From the NCBI GenBank assembly GCA_002367635.1, contig DFDI01000002.1:46756-53631 (forward strand): DNA of 6,876 bases. The letters are read 5' to 3'. The position numbers were made by a program, and so were the translations under genes. Shown in pieces: positions 6,784 through 6,876 of this stretch (position 1 is the stretch's first letter; every line of letters starts with the position of its first letter). Source of the DNA: Betaproteobacteria bacterium UBA3031. GTDB taxonomy: Bacteria; Pseudomonadota; Gammaproteobacteria; Burkholderiales; Eutrophovitaceae. The notes under the pieces were generated by a model. It did no database searches and was not told where the DNA came from. It saw only the letters and a program-made list of their open reading frames with translations.

Positions 6784-6805
6784 GTAGTTTAAGTCTATGA
6801 GCGAA
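6777..6805 (-). promoter_or_regulatory. Possible dnaN promoter
   Basis: On the minus strand TTCGCT (6805-6800, 3 of 6 to TTGACA) and TATAAA (6782-6777, 5 of 6 to TATAAT) are 17 bases apart, predicting a start near 6770 and a leader of about 33 bases. The -35 is weak, and in AT-rich DNA such -10 matches are common. The -10 overlaps the DnaA-box-like 9-mer at 6775-6783, so DnaA binding there could repress dnaN transcription if both are real. Confidence 0.35.
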
Positions 6806-6833
6806 TACGTTTTTATAGTATTTAAAGTACGTT
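6806..6833. repeat. Paired TACGTT direct repeats in the AT-rich leader
   Basis: TACGTT occurs at 6806-6811 and 6828-6833, 22 bp apart (about two helical turns). In the same stretch, TTTATAGTATTTAAAGT (6812-6828) resembles TTTATAAGTAGTTTAAGT (6777-6794), with one gap and two mismatches, 35 bp away. These could be protein-binding repeats near an origin or simply low-complexity AT-rich sequence. Confidence 0.35.
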
Positions 6834-6862
6834 AATGATTAGTGTTTAGTATATGTATTTTT

Positions 6863-6871
6863 TGTGAAAAA
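6863..6871 (-). other. Second DnaA-box-like 9-mer
   Basis: On the minus strand TTTTTCACA differs from TTATNCACA at one position. It has the same orientation as the 9-mer at 6775-6783 and lies 88 bp away. One-mismatch boxes arise by chance in AT-rich DNA, so it is only supporting evidence for an origin that would continue past the right edge. Confidence 0.3.
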
Positions 6872-6876
6872 ATATG

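Larger units (their letters stand above)
6738..6876. other. AT-rich non-coding region upstream of dnaN
   Basis: No frame on either strand gives a recognisable protein across these 139 bases. The minus-strand frames entering from the right edge close within about 15 codons and do not look like the end of DnaA. The stretch is strongly AT-rich except for a single GC block at 6765-6771. It contains an origin-like cluster near dnaN, a promoter candidate and short direct repeats, each listed separately. It has no GATC site, so it is not an E. coli-style Dam-rich origin. Confidence 0.8.

Noticed and set aside
6864..6876. GTG AAA AAA TAT at the right edge as the start of a divergent gene
   Set aside because: There is no Shine-Dalgarno upstream and too few codons remain to judge. 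The same bases contain the DnaA-box-like 9-mer.

Overview
This is a housekeeping region of a proteobacterial chromosome. It holds four complete protein genes and what looks like the edge of a replication origin. Three things point to Gammaproteobacteria or a close relative such as Betaproteobacteria: a smg-topA pair (smg usually sits beside dprA and topA there), a GyrB of about 800 residues with the Gram-negative insertion in its TOPRIM region, and a DnaN closely resembling the E. coli clamp. Base composition is moderate to AT-rich by eye. I cannot name the genus. The TopA tail (one Cys4 zinc finger, then topoisomerase C-terminal repeats and a lysine-rich end) differs from the E. coli form with its several zinc ribbons.

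Layout. Bases 1-70 are a short leader with a perfect 10-bp inverted repeat. smg (71-529, +) encodes a small conserved protein of unclear function. A good sigma70-type promoter (541-569) sits between smg and topA (595-3216, +). topA ends in 5.4 perfect copies of a 15-bp repeat encoding KKPAA. topA meets gyrB (3213-5618, -) tail to tail, and the two stop codons overlap by 4 bp. Two inverted repeats lie at this junction, one across both stops and one inside the last gyrB codons. dnaN (5628-6737, -) lies 9 bp upstream of gyrB; recF, which often sits between them, is absent. The last 139 bp (6738-6876) are non-coding and AT-rich.

How the parts fit. gyrB and dnaN form a tight replication operon read leftward, and dnaA would be expected upstream, beyond the right edge. 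Just upstream of dnaN, on the minus strand, are a DnaA-box-like 9-mer, a GC-rich block and five consecutive CTA/TTA triplets, followed by a very AT-rich dnaN start. This order matches the DnaA box, GC cluster and DnaA-trio layout of the basal unwinding system known from B. subtilis oriC, and is the most interesting signal here. If it is the origin, gyrB and dnaN run with the fork and topA runs head-on against it. Gyrase (adds negative supercoils) and topoisomerase I (removes them) are encoded by overlapping convergent genes next to it. I saw no mobile elements, CRISPR arrays, tRNA or rRNA genes.
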